From G023898405 sp964368985 (GTDB lineage: Bacteria; Myxococcota; UBA727; JABDBI01), in the NCBI GenBank assembly GCA_964368985.1, contig CAYJDW010000037.1:1-25652 (forward strand): a stretch of DNA of 25,652 bases. Direction: 5' to 3'. The translations under genes and the position numbers were made by a program. How positions within the stretch are numbered: position 1 is the first letter of the stretch; each line of letters starts with the position of its first letter. The notes beneath the pieces were generated by a model. That model saw only the letters and a list, made by a program, of their open reading frames with translations, did not search any database and was not told the DNA's origin. Below, one piece after another: positions 1 through 7,235 of the stretch.

Positions 1-24
1 CTCTCCCGCAAGCGGGCGAGGGAG
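1..24. repeat. Short GC-rich hairpin repeat, partial copy at window edge
   Basis: The first bases form a hairpin with arms CTCTCCCGC and GCGGGCGAG around an AA loop, with one T:C mismatch. Positions 1-21 are identical to 7148-7168 inside the element at 6992-7210, including the mismatch. It is therefore a second copy of the same dispersed repeat core, cut by the window edge. It lies downstream of hicB. No U-tract follows on either strand, so I do not call it a terminator. Confidence 0.6.
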
Positions 25-87
25 CGTTTTGCTTTGTTTTTTCGGTGTTCCCATTATGAGTGATAAACCGAGAAATCCGTCCAAAAC

Positions 88-408
88 TCAGGCCGCTAAT
101 CTTGCGCTCACATATCGATTCAGCGAAACTTTTTCTTCTTGCGCCGCCAAAGCCAGTCTTCGATGAATCTCTGGAGGGACTCTCACCACAAACTTGCCGC
201 TGAATTGCTTGATGGATATAGGTTCAGGTAAGGATTCTTTTTCTTTTATCATATCCGCGACTATCTCTTTAACGAGCATCCTAATACCTCTAAAGGCGGC
301 TTCCTGCGATTTAGCTAACCAGCTCAAGCTAGGAAACTCTGCGACCAGCCCTACATATTCACCATCTTCCTCTGACCAAATTACCCGGTAACTATATTTG
401 TCATGCAT
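88..408 (-). CDS. hicB: HicB family antitoxin with ribbon-helix-helix C-terminus
   Basis: A 106-residue antitoxin of the HicAB toxin-antitoxin family. Residues 5-60 match the degenerate RNase H-like HicB fold (YRVIWSEEDGEYVGLVAEFP, followed by a helix with AFRGIRMLV). Residues 70-106 read as an Arc-type ribbon-helix-helix DNA-binding segment (KFVVRVPPEIHRRLALAA, then SLNRYVSARL). HicB proteins of this type bind HicA and repress their own operon. The start is clear: ATG at 408 is preceded by a perfect AGGAGG seven bases upstream, and it overlaps the end of hicA by 8 bp, so the two are translationally coupled. Antitoxin second in the operon is the usual hicAB order. The family call is confident; activity is not shown. 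Confidence 0.9.
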   Translation of the reverse strand: MHDKYSYRVIWSEEDGEYVGLVAEFPSLSWLAKSQEAAFRGIRMLVKEIVADMIKEKESLPEPISIKQFSGKFVVRVPPEIHRRLALAAQEEKVSLNRYVSARLAA

Positions 409-658
409 GACCTTCCTCCTTTAGGCGGTGAATAGCTTTTAATACCTGCTTCACTTGATATATTTTAGCCTTGCCTTTGGCGTTTTGGATATTAACCCGA
501 GGGTCTCCTATCCAAGGAGTTTTATACACCTTATGACTGCTACCAGTTTGCCGTGGCTTACCAAAAAAAGCATTGCAAACCTTGACTAAATCCACAAATT
601 TTATGTTTTGGGGATTCTCTTCAAATGAAGCCAACAGCCTGTCTAAATCGCCAGCCAT
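401..658 (-). CDS. hicA: HicA family mRNA interferase toxin
   Basis: An 85-residue toxin, counted from the ATG at 658. HicA toxins are small double-stranded-RNA-binding-fold ribonucleases that cut mRNA and are neutralised by HicB. The sequence shows the family pattern: an N-terminal helix, KFVDLVKVCNAFFGKP, the catalytic-histidine strand GSSHKVYKTP (equivalent to GSHHxF in other members), then RVNIQ and the C-terminal GKAKIYQVKQVLKAI helix. A TTG at 706 would add 16 residues, but that extension crosses the promoter and operator palindrome. ATG 658, with GAGAG a few bases upstream, is the better start. The gene overlaps hicB by 8 bp. The key histidine is intact, so the toxin is probably functional. 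Confidence 0.88.
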   Translation of the reverse strand: MAGDLDRLLASFEENPQNIKFVDLVKVCNAFFGKPRQTGSSHKVYKTPWIGDPRVNIQNAKGKAKIYQVKQVLKAIHRLKEEGHA

Positions 659-672
659 TTTGACTCTCGTTA

Positions 673-698
673 ATATAGTATCAATAATGACACTATAT
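673..698. promoter_or_regulatory. Palindromic operator of the hicAB operon
   Basis: A 26-bp inverted repeat: arms ATATAGTATCA and TGACACTATAT around a 4-bp centre, with 10 of 11 arm bases paired. It lies 15 bp upstream of the hicA ATG and covers the predicted -10 region. Its size and two-fold symmetry fit binding of a ribbon-helix-helix dimer or tetramer such as HicB. The autoregulatory role is inferred from the family. Confidence 0.72.
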
Positions 699-718
699 CT
701 CAACAACTATTTTGTCAA
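690..718 (-). promoter_or_regulatory. Sigma-70 type promoter of hicAB
   Basis: On the minus strand a consensus -35 box TTGACA (718-713) is followed by TATAGT with a 15-bp spacer, or TAGTGT with a 17-bp spacer. The -10 lies inside the palindrome at 673-698, so bound HicB would exclude RNA polymerase. The -35 match is perfect; the exact -10 is uncertain. Confidence 0.6.
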
Positions 719-763
719 AAATTCCTAGAGCTCACTAAAAATTACTATTGCTAAACCAGAGGC

Positions 764-2296
764 TTAACGTGCCCCCGTCACCTGCGCTTCACTAGGGCTT
801 ACAAAAGTGGCCAAAATATCGTCTTGCATTTTATTGTATTTTTGGCTGCTGCCAACAAAGCCATTGATCATAATAGCAAAAGCAAATCGCTGGCCAAGTT
901 CATTGCTAAAATAACCCGAAATACAAGAAATTCCTGTCATGGTGCCGGTTTTGGCGCGGACGTTACCTTTTTGGTATTCGTTTTGCATGCGGCGCCCGAG
1001 AGAGCCATCCATGCCGCCGATGGGGAGGGCGGCCATGAATTCGGGGCTTAGATTGAAGCGGTCGGACGCATAACTGAGGAGGCGGACCATGTGATCTGGG
1101 CTCATGAGGCTATAACGAGAGACCCCCGCGCCGTCGGCGGCCACGAGAGTGCCAGAAGGAATACCAACTTCCTTGGCGAGGAAATCATTGACCAGTTTTA
1201 GACCTGCCGAAGCGCTGGCGGGCTTGATCCCGCTCACTGCGGCCATGGCTTTGATCAAGCTGTCGTTGGCGACGTTGTTGGAAATTTTTGTGAAATCAAT
1301 CAGTGCTTCGCTCAGAGATCTCGATTGAAAAGTGGTGAGCAAAAGCGCGACCGCTGGTGTAGCGGCACGAGTAACTTTGCCGCTCACCTCAATACCTAAG
1401 TGCTCAAGTTGTTCTTTAAAATAAGTTCCCGTCATCATGCTTGGATCATTTACCGCTAGCAGAGAATAATGAGGATCGGCGTTAAGAGGAGTTTGGCCGT
1501 TAATGGTGATTTTATCGCCCGCTTTAAGACCATCTTTAGTTTCCGAAGGCCATTCCTCTTTTCGATGATCGGCATGCTCAATCGTAAGACTTAAAAGGCG
1601 GCCGGCATTATTGGCTTTGGTCAACGCTTCCGATTTCACTTGAAACATGCTGAGCGCGGGGGTGACGATGGCATGAGCGCGAAGGGAGCTTTTATGGGCA
1701 GGAACAGTTTTGATCTGCAAACGATTGTGATTCATGTTGAGGCCGCTTACGGGAGCAGAATAACCCGCATTACGATCGTCCCACATAATGCCCCGGCCCC
1801 ACAGGACGTCGTCAAAAATTTGATCATCGATAAATACTTGGCCATTAATTTTCTTAATGCCCATTTGCTTGAGTTCAAGCGCAAGATTCGCAAGATCATA
1901 ATCCATCAAACTCGGATCGCCGCTGCCCTTCAGATAGAGATTTTGCACCGATTTTTTTTCTGCATCGAATGCATCGGTGAAAACCTTGGTTTCAAACCGA
2001 AATGACGGGCCTAGATAATGCAGCGCTGAAGCCAAGGTTACTAATTTGATCGTGCTCGCCGGCATAAATAATCTTTGAGCATTTTTTTCAAAGATCGTCT
2101 CATGATTGTTTAAGGAGCTAATCTTGACGCCGATATTAACATTGGGATCAGTGTTGTTGATGACACGTTCAATAGCCTCGGCAATGCTATTTTTCTGTCC
2201 TCGCGACCATGCGCCATTTAGTTGATCTTTGCCGTGCGTGCAGCTCATTACCAGGGTGATCAAAAATAATAATGCAATGTTAATCGGTTTCTTCAT
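764..2296 (-). CDS. dacB: D-alanyl-D-alanine carboxypeptidase/endopeptidase (PBP4, S13 family), predicted lipoprotein
   Basis: A penicillin-binding protein of the DacB/PBP4 (peptidase S13) family that trims or cuts peptidoglycan cross-links in the periplasm. With the start at ATG 2296 it has 510 residues. All three active-site motifs are present: SxxK as S81-T-I-K84, SxN as S339-N-N, and KTG as K449-T-G. The long insert between the first two motifs is typical of S13 enzymes. An in-frame start at 2368 would add 24 residues, but ATG 2296 follows an AAGAG sequence and begins a good signal peptide ending LVMSC. Cys19 is thus a probable lipidation site, unlike the soluble E. coli DacB. The gene stands alone, divergent from the atp cluster. 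Confidence 0.88.
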   Translation of the reverse strand: MKKPINIALLFLITLVMSCTHGKDQLNGAWSRGQKNSIAEAIERVINNTDPNVNIGVKISSLNNHETIFEKNAQRLFMPASTIKLVTLASALHYLGPSFRFETKVFTDAFDAEKKSVQNLYLKGSGDPSLMDYDLANLALELKQMGIKKINGQVFIDDQIFDDVLWGRGIMWDDRNAGYSAPVSGLNMNHNRLQIKTVPAHKSSLRAHAIVTPALSMFQVKSEALTKANNAGRLLSLTIEHADHRKEEWPSETKDGLKAGDKITINGQTPLNADPHYSLLAVNDPSMMTGTYFKEQLEHLGIEVSGKVTRAATPAVALLLTTFQSRSLSEALIDFTKISNNVANDSLIKAMAAVSGIKPASASAGLKLVNDFLAKEVGIPSGTLVAADGAGVSRYSLMSPDHMVRLLSYASDRFNLSPEFMAALPIGGMDGSLGRRMQNEYQKGNVRAKTGTMTGISCISGYFSNELGQRFAFAIMINGFVGSSQKYNKMQDDILATFVSPSEAQVTGAR

Positions 2297-2409
2297 TGTC
2301 GGCTCTTTATCTAAATAATGGTGCTCACGTTGCCACACTAGAACTATATTACGATTTAAAACAGGCAATCCACTATCCTTCTTTATCTGTCATTGCCTAA
2401 GCCTTCGCC

Positions 2410-2438
2410 TTGACACGACTATTGAATGTCGCTATCTC
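2410..2438 (+). promoter_or_regulatory. Candidate promoter of the atp cluster
   Basis: A perfect -35 hexamer TTGACA (2410-2415) is separated by 17 bp from a weak -10 TATCTC (2433-2438). It lies 49 bp upstream of the atpF' start in the divergent dacB-atp gap. A small inverted repeat (AGCTC and GAGCT, about 2459-2472) lies between it and the ribosome-binding site. The -35 and spacing are good; the -10 matches only in TAT. Confidence 0.45.
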
Positions 2439-2486
2439 GGCTTCAAGTTTAATCCGCCAGCTCCTAAGAGCTCGAAGGGAATTTTT

Positions 2487-2909
2487 GTGGAACTAAACGC
2501 AACTATTTTTGTACAAATCTTCATTTTCATGACCTTGTTGTTATGGCTTTCCCATGCGCTTTTTGCCCCTATTTTGGCGCTTTTTGAAGAACGAGAGAAG
2601 AGAATTGGCGGAGCCAAGCGTGAAGCGCAAGAATTGATCACTCTCGCCGATGAAAAAGCCAAACACTTTGACCTTGAATATGAAAAAGCCCGCTTAGAAG
2701 CCCGCCATACCTTGAGCAGCTTGAAACTGGAAGCTGATAAAGAGCAAGGCGTTTTGATCGCTCAGGTACGCCAGGTTGCGAAAGAAAAACTGGAGCGCGC
2801 CGATCAGGAGCTCGCTCAGGAAGAAAGCTTGATAAGAGGCCAACTTGGAGCAGTAAGCGAAGCCGTTTCGGCCGATATTATTAAAGCTCTCATGACACAA
2901 AAAGCGTAA
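2487..2909 (+). CDS. atpF': ATP synthase F0 subunit b'
   Basis: A 140-residue b-type stalk subunit. One membrane helix (residues 6-28, containing FIFMTLLLWLSHALFAP) is followed by a long charged coiled coil, the build of peripheral stalk subunits that link F1 to subunit a. The family shows the FxxREK hinge (LFEEREKRI) just after the membrane. Having b' upstream of b is typical of photosynthetic, alpha- and deltaproteobacterial ATP synthases, where b and b' form a heterodimer. The start is GTG at 2487, six bases after GAAGGGA. It is the first gene of the atp cluster, 13 bp before atpF. Confidence 0.9.
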   Translation: MELNATIFVQIFIFMTLLLWLSHALFAPILALFEEREKRIGGAKREAQELITLADEKAKHFDLEYEKARLEARHTLSSLKLEADKEQGVLIAQVRQVAKEKLERADQELAQEESLIRGQLGAVSEAVSADIIKALMTQKA

Positions 2910-2922
2910 AAGGGAGGGCCCG

Positions 2923-3522
2923 ATGAAGACGATCCACATAAACCTGATTTTATTGAGCTTATTCTTCACCGCTCAAGCTCATGCCAACGAAGCTAGCCAT
3001 GGCATTAACTGGTGGCATTTGGGCTCTGCATACAAGGATGCCCCCGCGCTTGGTTGGCTGACCATAACTTTTTTGATTTTTGTAATCTTTATCGGCCGCG
3101 CTATCAAACAGCCTCTCTCGTTTTATTTGGAAAGGCGTTCCAGCGATATTGCCCGCGCCATTGAAGAAGGCCGAAAAGCCAAACTTTTGGGCCAAGAACA
3201 GCTTGCTCTTTATGATCAAAAGCTCAAATCGTTGACGGCTGAAATCGAAAAAATGAAAGCGCTTTTTAGAGAACAAGCTATTCGAGAAAAAGAAGAAAAG
3301 CTGCGCTTGGCCAAAGAAATGGAAAGCCGCATTATCCGAAATACCGACGATACTATTCGCGCCAATTTTGCTCGCGCCAAAATTCGGCTTGCTGATGAAG
3401 TAATTGCCCTTGCTATCGCTAAGGCCCAAAAAAGTTTAGCCGACAATAACCAGGAACAAATGGATCAGCTTTTGAGAAAGCAATTATTTAGCGACCTTAA
3501 GCATGCTCATGAGGTGAACTGA
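2923..3522 (+). CDS. atpF: ATP synthase F0 subunit b, with N-terminal signal-like segment
   Basis: A 199-residue b subunit. It opens with a hydrophobic segment ending in AQAHA (residues 17-21), which looks like a cleavable signal peptide. After a short linker comes the true membrane anchor (residues 44-60, ALGWLTITFLIFVIFIG), then the conserved hinge LSFYLERRSSDI and a long amphipathic coiled coil to the end. E. coli AtpF lacks the extra N-terminal segment. Translation starts at ATG 2923 after AGGGAGG, and the TGA stop overlaps the atpH ATG in an ATGA. That places it firmly in the operon. Confidence 0.92.
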   Translation: MKTIHINLILLSLFFTAQAHANEASHGINWWHLGSAYKDAPALGWLTITFLIFVIFIGRAIKQPLSFYLERRSSDIARAIEEGRKAKLLGQEQLALYDQKLKSLTAEIEKMKALFREQAIREKEEKLRLAKEMESRIIRNTDDTIRANFARAKIRLADEVIALAIAKAQKSLADNNQEQMDQLLRKQLFSDLKHAHEVN

Positions 3523-4070
3523 TGATCTACCAACAAGTCATTGCGCGCCGCTACGCCCGGGGCCTCATGCTGTCCTTAAAAGAGGGTGACTTTGATGAGG
3601 TTTTGGCTCAGCTAAAATTATTTTGTGACCTGGCTACTATTACTTCTTTAGAGTTGAAACGAGTTTTAGAAGATCCCGCTTTTTCTCCTCTCGATCGACG
3701 TGCCGTCATCAATAAAATCGCGTCAAAGTCGAGCATGCATCCTCAACTACACCATTTTTTGTTGCTTTTGGTGGAAAAGAACCGCATGGCCTTGCTCTCG
3801 CTAATCTATGAAGCATTGCTCATTTTGATAGACAGCCATCAGGCACGTTTGCGCGTAAAAATTGTCAGCGCGTCGTCAGTTTCACCCGAAGAGGTCTTCG
3901 AGATCACCGAATCTCTGAAAAAATCGCTCAAGAAAGACGTGATGGCTGAGCTCAAAATTGATCCCTCTTTGCTTGGTGGAATGCGCATCGAAGTGGGTGG
4001 CACCGTGTTTGATGGCAGTCTGAAGGCCAAACTCGCGGGCATGAAACACAAACTACAACTTGGGCAATAA
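3522..4070 (+). CDS. atpH: ATP synthase F1 subunit delta
   Basis: A 182-residue delta (OSCP-type) subunit that joins the F1 head to the b/b' stalk. The N-terminal helical bundle (QVIARRYARGLMLSL) and the C-terminal conserved strand IDPSLLGGMRIEVGGTVFDGSLKAKL are characteristic of the family. Its length is normal. Its ATG overlaps the atpF stop by one base, so coupling is likely, and it lies 27 bp before the atpA start. Confidence 0.94.
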   Translation: MIYQQVIARRYARGLMLSLKEGDFDEVLAQLKLFCDLATITSLELKRVLEDPAFSPLDRRAVINKIASKSSMHPQLHHFLLLLVEKNRMALLSLIYEALLILIDSHQARLRVKIVSASSVSPEEVFEITESLKKSLKKDVMAELKIDPSLLGGMRIEVGGTVFDGSLKAKLAGMKHKLQLGQ

Positions 4071-4097
4071 ACTTTTTGATTGTTTTAGGTGGTTAAT

Positions 4098-5696
4098 ATG
4101 AAACTAAGAGCCGAAGAAATATCGGAAATTATTAGAGACGAAATCAACAATTTTGACACCAAAACCAAAGCGGTTGAAACTGGCTCGGTTTTGACCGTTG
4201 GCGACGGGGTAGCCCGCGTTTATGGTCTCGATCACGCCCAATCCGGAGAGCTCGTTGAGTTTCATAACGGTGTCAAAGGCCTGATCCTTAACTTGGATCA
4301 AGACAGCGTTGGTATCGCCATCATGGGATCCGACAGCGCTATTAAGGAAGGCGACATTGTCAAGCGAACTGGACGGATCGCCGACGTGCCCGTGGGTAAT
4401 GGAATATTAGGTCGCGTGGTCAATGGTCTGGGTGAGCCGATCGATGATTTAGGCCCCATTAAATCTACTGAAACGCGTCGTATTGAATCGAAAGCTCCCG
4501 GTATCATTGCAAGAGAGCCGGTAAAAGAGCCCATGCAAACTGGTATCAAAGCCATCGATGCCATGATCCCCATTGGCCGAGGTCAACGAGAATTGATCAT
4601 CGGCGATCGCCAAACGGGTAAAACCGCCATTGCGCTCGATACCATTATCAATCAACGCCATACCGGCGTGAAATGCGTCTATGTCGCCATCGGCCAAAAA
4701 CAATCTACCGTGGCCCAAGTGGTGGAGCGTCTGCGTCGTGCGAATGCTCTCGAATACACGGTGGTGGTCTCAGCGACTGCGTCAGATCCCGCACCATTGC
4801 AATTCTTGGCGCCCTACACCGGCTGCGCCATCGCTGAATATTGGCGTGATAATGGCGAGCATGCCTTGATCGTTTATGACGATTTATCGAAGCAAGCGGT
4901 GGCTTATCGTCAGCTGTCGCTCTTATTGCGACGCCCGCCGGGCCGTGAAGCATTCCCCGGCGACGTGTTTTATCTCCACTCTCGCCTGCTTGAACGTGCG
5001 GCAAAAATCACCAGCAATCCTGATGAGCTCAAAGCTTATCCGGATATTAAGAAAGGTGGCGGAAGTCTTACCGCATTGCCCATTGTTGAAACCCAAGCCG
5101 GCGACGTGTCAGCCTATATTCCCACCAACGTGATCTCCATCACCGATGGTCAGATTTTCTTGGAAACGGAATTATTTTTCTCAGGTCAACGCCCCGCGGT
5201 GAACGTAGGTTTGTCGGTATCTCGGGTTGGGGGCTCGGCTCAAGTAGCAGCTATGCGTCAGCTTGCAGGCTCCATGCGTCTTGACTTGGCACAATATCGC
5301 GCACTGGCCGCCTTCGCTCAGTTCGGATCGGATTTGGATAAAACTACCCTTGAGCAGCTTGCTCGCGGAAAACGTTTGTTTGAGCTCTTAAAACAAGATC
5401 AATATGAGCCAGTCCCCGTGGAAGAGCAAATTGTTCAAATCTATGCGGCTACTCAAATTGCTGACACGGCGACAAAAGCCACCTGGGTAAGAAAGTATCA
5501 ATCCTCCGAAGTGCCACGCTATGCAAGGGAATTAATGACCTTCATGCGTAGCGAACATTCAGATATTTTGCGCGATATTCGAGAGAAGCCGGGCCAAAAA
5601 ATTGACGACGCTATGCGTAAGCGTATCGATGCGGTTTTGAAAGCTTTTAGCAATTCCTTTGATGGCAAGCTCGCTAAAGCTGACTCTATCGATTAA
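4098..5696 (+). CDS. atpA: ATP synthase F1 subunit alpha
   Basis: The 532-residue alpha subunit of F1, which carries the non-catalytic nucleotide sites. Walker A is GDRQTGKT at residues 169-176, the same numbering as E. coli. Other landmarks are VGDGVARVYGL (beta-barrel domain), ALIVYDDLSKQAVAYRQ, LLLRRPPGREAFPGDVFYLH, and GSLTALPIVETQAGDVSAY. A GTG at 4089 would add three residues, but AGGTGG at 4087-4092 is well placed for ATG 4098. The protein is slightly longer than the usual 500-515 residues, partly through a short insert after LLERAAK and an extended C-terminus. It sits between atpH and atpG as in most operons. Confidence 0.97.
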   Translation: MKLRAEEISEIIRDEINNFDTKTKAVETGSVLTVGDGVARVYGLDHAQSGELVEFHNGVKGLILNLDQDSVGIAIMGSDSAIKEGDIVKRTGRIADVPVGNGILGRVVNGLGEPIDDLGPIKSTETRRIESKAPGIIAREPVKEPMQTGIKAIDAMIPIGRGQRELIIGDRQTGKTAIALDTIINQRHTGVKCVYVAIGQKQSTVAQVVERLRRANALEYTVVVSATASDPAPLQFLAPYTGCAIAEYWRDNGEHALIVYDDLSKQAVAYRQLSLLLRRPPGREAFPGDVFYLHSRLLERAAKITSNPDELKAYPDIKKGGGSLTALPIVETQAGDVSAYIPTNVISITDGQIFLETELFFSGQRPAVNVGLSVSRVGGSAQVAAMRQLAGSMRLDLAQYRALAAFAQFGSDLDKTTLEQLARGKRLFELLKQDQYEPVPVEEQIVQIYAATQIADTATKATWVRKYQSSEVPRYARELMTFMRSEHSDILRDIREKPGQKIDDAMRKRIDAVLKAFSNSFDGKLAKADSID

Positions 5697-5717
5697 GGGA
5701 TCGCGGGAGATATTTTT

Positions 5718-6590
5718 ATGGCATCGTTACGTGAAACTAAAAATCGCATAAAAAGCGTGAAAAATACTGAGAAAATTACGCGAGCCATGAAAATGGTTGC
5801 TGCGAGTAAGCTCAGACGCGCCCAAGAAGCGGTGACGAAGCCGCGCCCCTATGCGCGGAAATTGGCTCAGTTGATGTCGGCCTTGGCATTGCGTGTTGAA
5901 GCAACCAATGCGGCAACCCATCCCCTGCTCTTTAATCGTCCGATTAAGAAGAATGTGGAAGTCTTGGCACTCACCTCGGACCGGGGGCTGTGCGGCGCTC
6001 TCAATAGCTCGGTCGTACGAATGACGCAGCGGTTTTTTCTCGATAACGAGGACAAATACGAAAACATTAGTGTGTCCACCATTGGTAAAAAAGGTTTCGA
6101 GGGCTTGCTGCGGGCCGGATTCAATGTGCGAAAGCGCTATTTCCCCGACGCTAAAGTGTTTGACATGACCATCGCCAATCAAATCGCTGATGAACTGTGC
6201 GAACGCTTTTTGTCTCACGAAACCGATGCGGTATTTTTGATTTACAACGAGTTCAAATCTGCCATCAGCCAAGAGGTGGTGGTCGTGCAGCTTTTGCCGG
6301 TGGTGAGAGATCCCATCGACATAGCTCATCTGCCCATCGATTATCTTTACGAGCCAGATCAAGAACGCTTGCTTGAATCCATCGTGCCCCGCTATTTTGC
6401 AACGCGTCTGTATCAGGCTTTCCTAGAGTCTTTCGCCTCCGAGCAAGGTGCCCGTATGAGCGCCATGGACAATGCGACCAGAAACGCCAAGGAAATGACG
6501 GATCGGCTGACCTTGCAATATAACCGCGCTCGCCAAGCGGCCATCACCAAAGAATTGATGGAAATCATCGGTGGAGCGGAAGCACTCTAA
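5718..6590 (+). CDS. atpG: ATP synthase F1 subunit gamma
   Basis: The 290-residue central rotor shaft. The conserved N-terminal helix (MASLRETKNRIKSVKNTEKI, then TRAMKMVAASKLRRAQ), the LTSDRGLCGALNS core and the C-terminal helix MSAMDNATRNAKEMTDRLTL are all intact, so the rotor helices that enter the alpha3-beta3 cavity are present. GGGAGA precedes the ATG by seven bases. In nearly all bacterial F1 operons the next genes are atpD and atpC. Here the next gene, 11 bp away, is an unrelated thioesterase. Confidence 0.97.
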   Translation: MASLRETKNRIKSVKNTEKITRAMKMVAASKLRRAQEAVTKPRPYARKLAQLMSALALRVEATNAATHPLLFNRPIKKNVEVLALTSDRGLCGALNSSVVRMTQRFFLDNEDKYENISVSTIGKKGFEGLLRAGFNVRKRYFPDAKVFDMTIANQIADELCERFLSHETDAVFLIYNEFKSAISQEVVVVQLLPVVRDPIDIAHLPIDYLYEPDQERLLESIVPRYFATRLYQAFLESFASEQGARMSAMDNATRNAKEMTDRLTLQYNRARQAAITKELMEIIGGAEAL

Positions 6591-6601
6591 GGGGTTCGTC
6601 A

Positions 6602-7006
6602 ATGTTCAGCAGCCATCATTTAGTCAGATTTGACGACGTTGATGGCGCTGGCATTGTCTATTACCCTCGCTATTTACATTTTTGCCATAAGACTTTTGAG
6701 GATCTCTTTAACCAGCGATCTGCCATCAAATATCCCCAGCTGATCAAAGAGCATCAACTCGGCTTCCCCACCGTCCATGTGGAAGCGGATTATTTCAAGC
6801 CGTTTTATTATGGTGACGAGATTAAAGTAATTTTTAGGGTTAAGACTATTAAAAGCTCTTCGCTAATTACGCACTATGAATTTTTTAATAAGGCTGAGCT
6901 TAGTTTTTCGGCGTTGATTACTGTTGTTTGTATGGATTTGCAGACGAAGAAATCTAGGCTTTTGTCGACGGATATGAGAGAATTTTTTAGCGGCCTTGTT
7001 GCATAA
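6602..7006 (+). CDS. YbgC/FcbC-type acyl-CoA thioesterase (hotdog fold), 3' end inside a mobile-element end
   Basis: A 134-residue hotdog-fold thioesterase of the 4-hydroxybenzoyl-CoA thioesterase/YbgC group, which hydrolyses acyl-CoA or acyl carrier thioesters. The catalytic-loop pattern VRFDDVDGAGIVYYPRY is clear, with Asp14 in the place of the catalytic Asp. HVEADYFKPFYYGDEI is the second conserved strand region. AGGGG lies before the ATG, 11 bp after atpG. The last codons and the TAA stop (6992-7006) are formed by the terminal inverted repeat of the element at 6992-7210. The original 3' end may therefore have been replaced, though the length is still near normal for the family. The physiological substrate is unknown, and nothing links it to ATP synthesis beyond position. 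Confidence 0.85.
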   Translation: MFSSHHLVRFDDVDGAGIVYYPRYLHFCHKTFEDLFNQRSAIKYPQLIKEHQLGFPTVHVEADYFKPFYYGDEIKVIFRVKTIKSSSLITHYEFFNKAELSFSALITVVCMDLQTKKSRLLSTDMREFFSGLVA

Positions 7007-7210
7007 ATAGATTTGAGGCTCAATGCACCACCTGCGCTCCCTCTCCCGCTTGCGGGAGAGGGCTGGGGGAGAGGGTGGAGAAACGCATAGAAAGGAATTC
7101 TCGTCGATAAAACCGATAGGTTTATGTTTCTCCACCCTCTCCCTAGCCTCTCCCGCAAGCGGGCGAGGAGTTGTCGCGCTAAGGCCCCAGCTTATTTATG
7201 CAACCAGGCC
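6992..7210. mobile_element. 219-bp palindromic MITE-like element
   Basis: The ends are inverted repeats: GGCCTTGTTGCATAAATA at 6992-7009 pairs with the complement of 7193-7210, 17 of 18 bases. Inside are long inverted arms, 7037-7084 against 7126-7170, matching almost throughout. Each arm itself contains a hairpin (7039-7062 with perfect 11-bp arms CCCTCTCCCGC/GCGGGAGAGGG, and 7147-7168 with one mismatch). The centre holds a further small hairpin (about 7107-7125). There is no transposase. From memory, the end sequence resembles termini of the IS903 group of the IS5 family, so it could be moved by such a transposase in trans. No clear 9-bp target duplication is seen; the flanks TTTTTTAGC and TTTTCAAAG agree at only 5 of 9 positions. 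Confidence 0.75.
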
Positions 7211-7235
7211 TTTTCAAAGGGGGAAGATAGAAATC

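Noticed and set aside
5727..6362. A 211-codon open frame on the minus strand inside atpG
   Set aside because: It lies fully opposite a highly conserved ATP synthase gene and its translation shows no domain or signal features.
7023..7235. In-frame N-terminal extension of atpZ starting at ATG 7023
   Set aside because: It would translate the palindromic element into a low-complexity Arg/Gly/Ser-rich segment; ATG 7236 has a G-rich ribosome-binding region and begins the conserved part.
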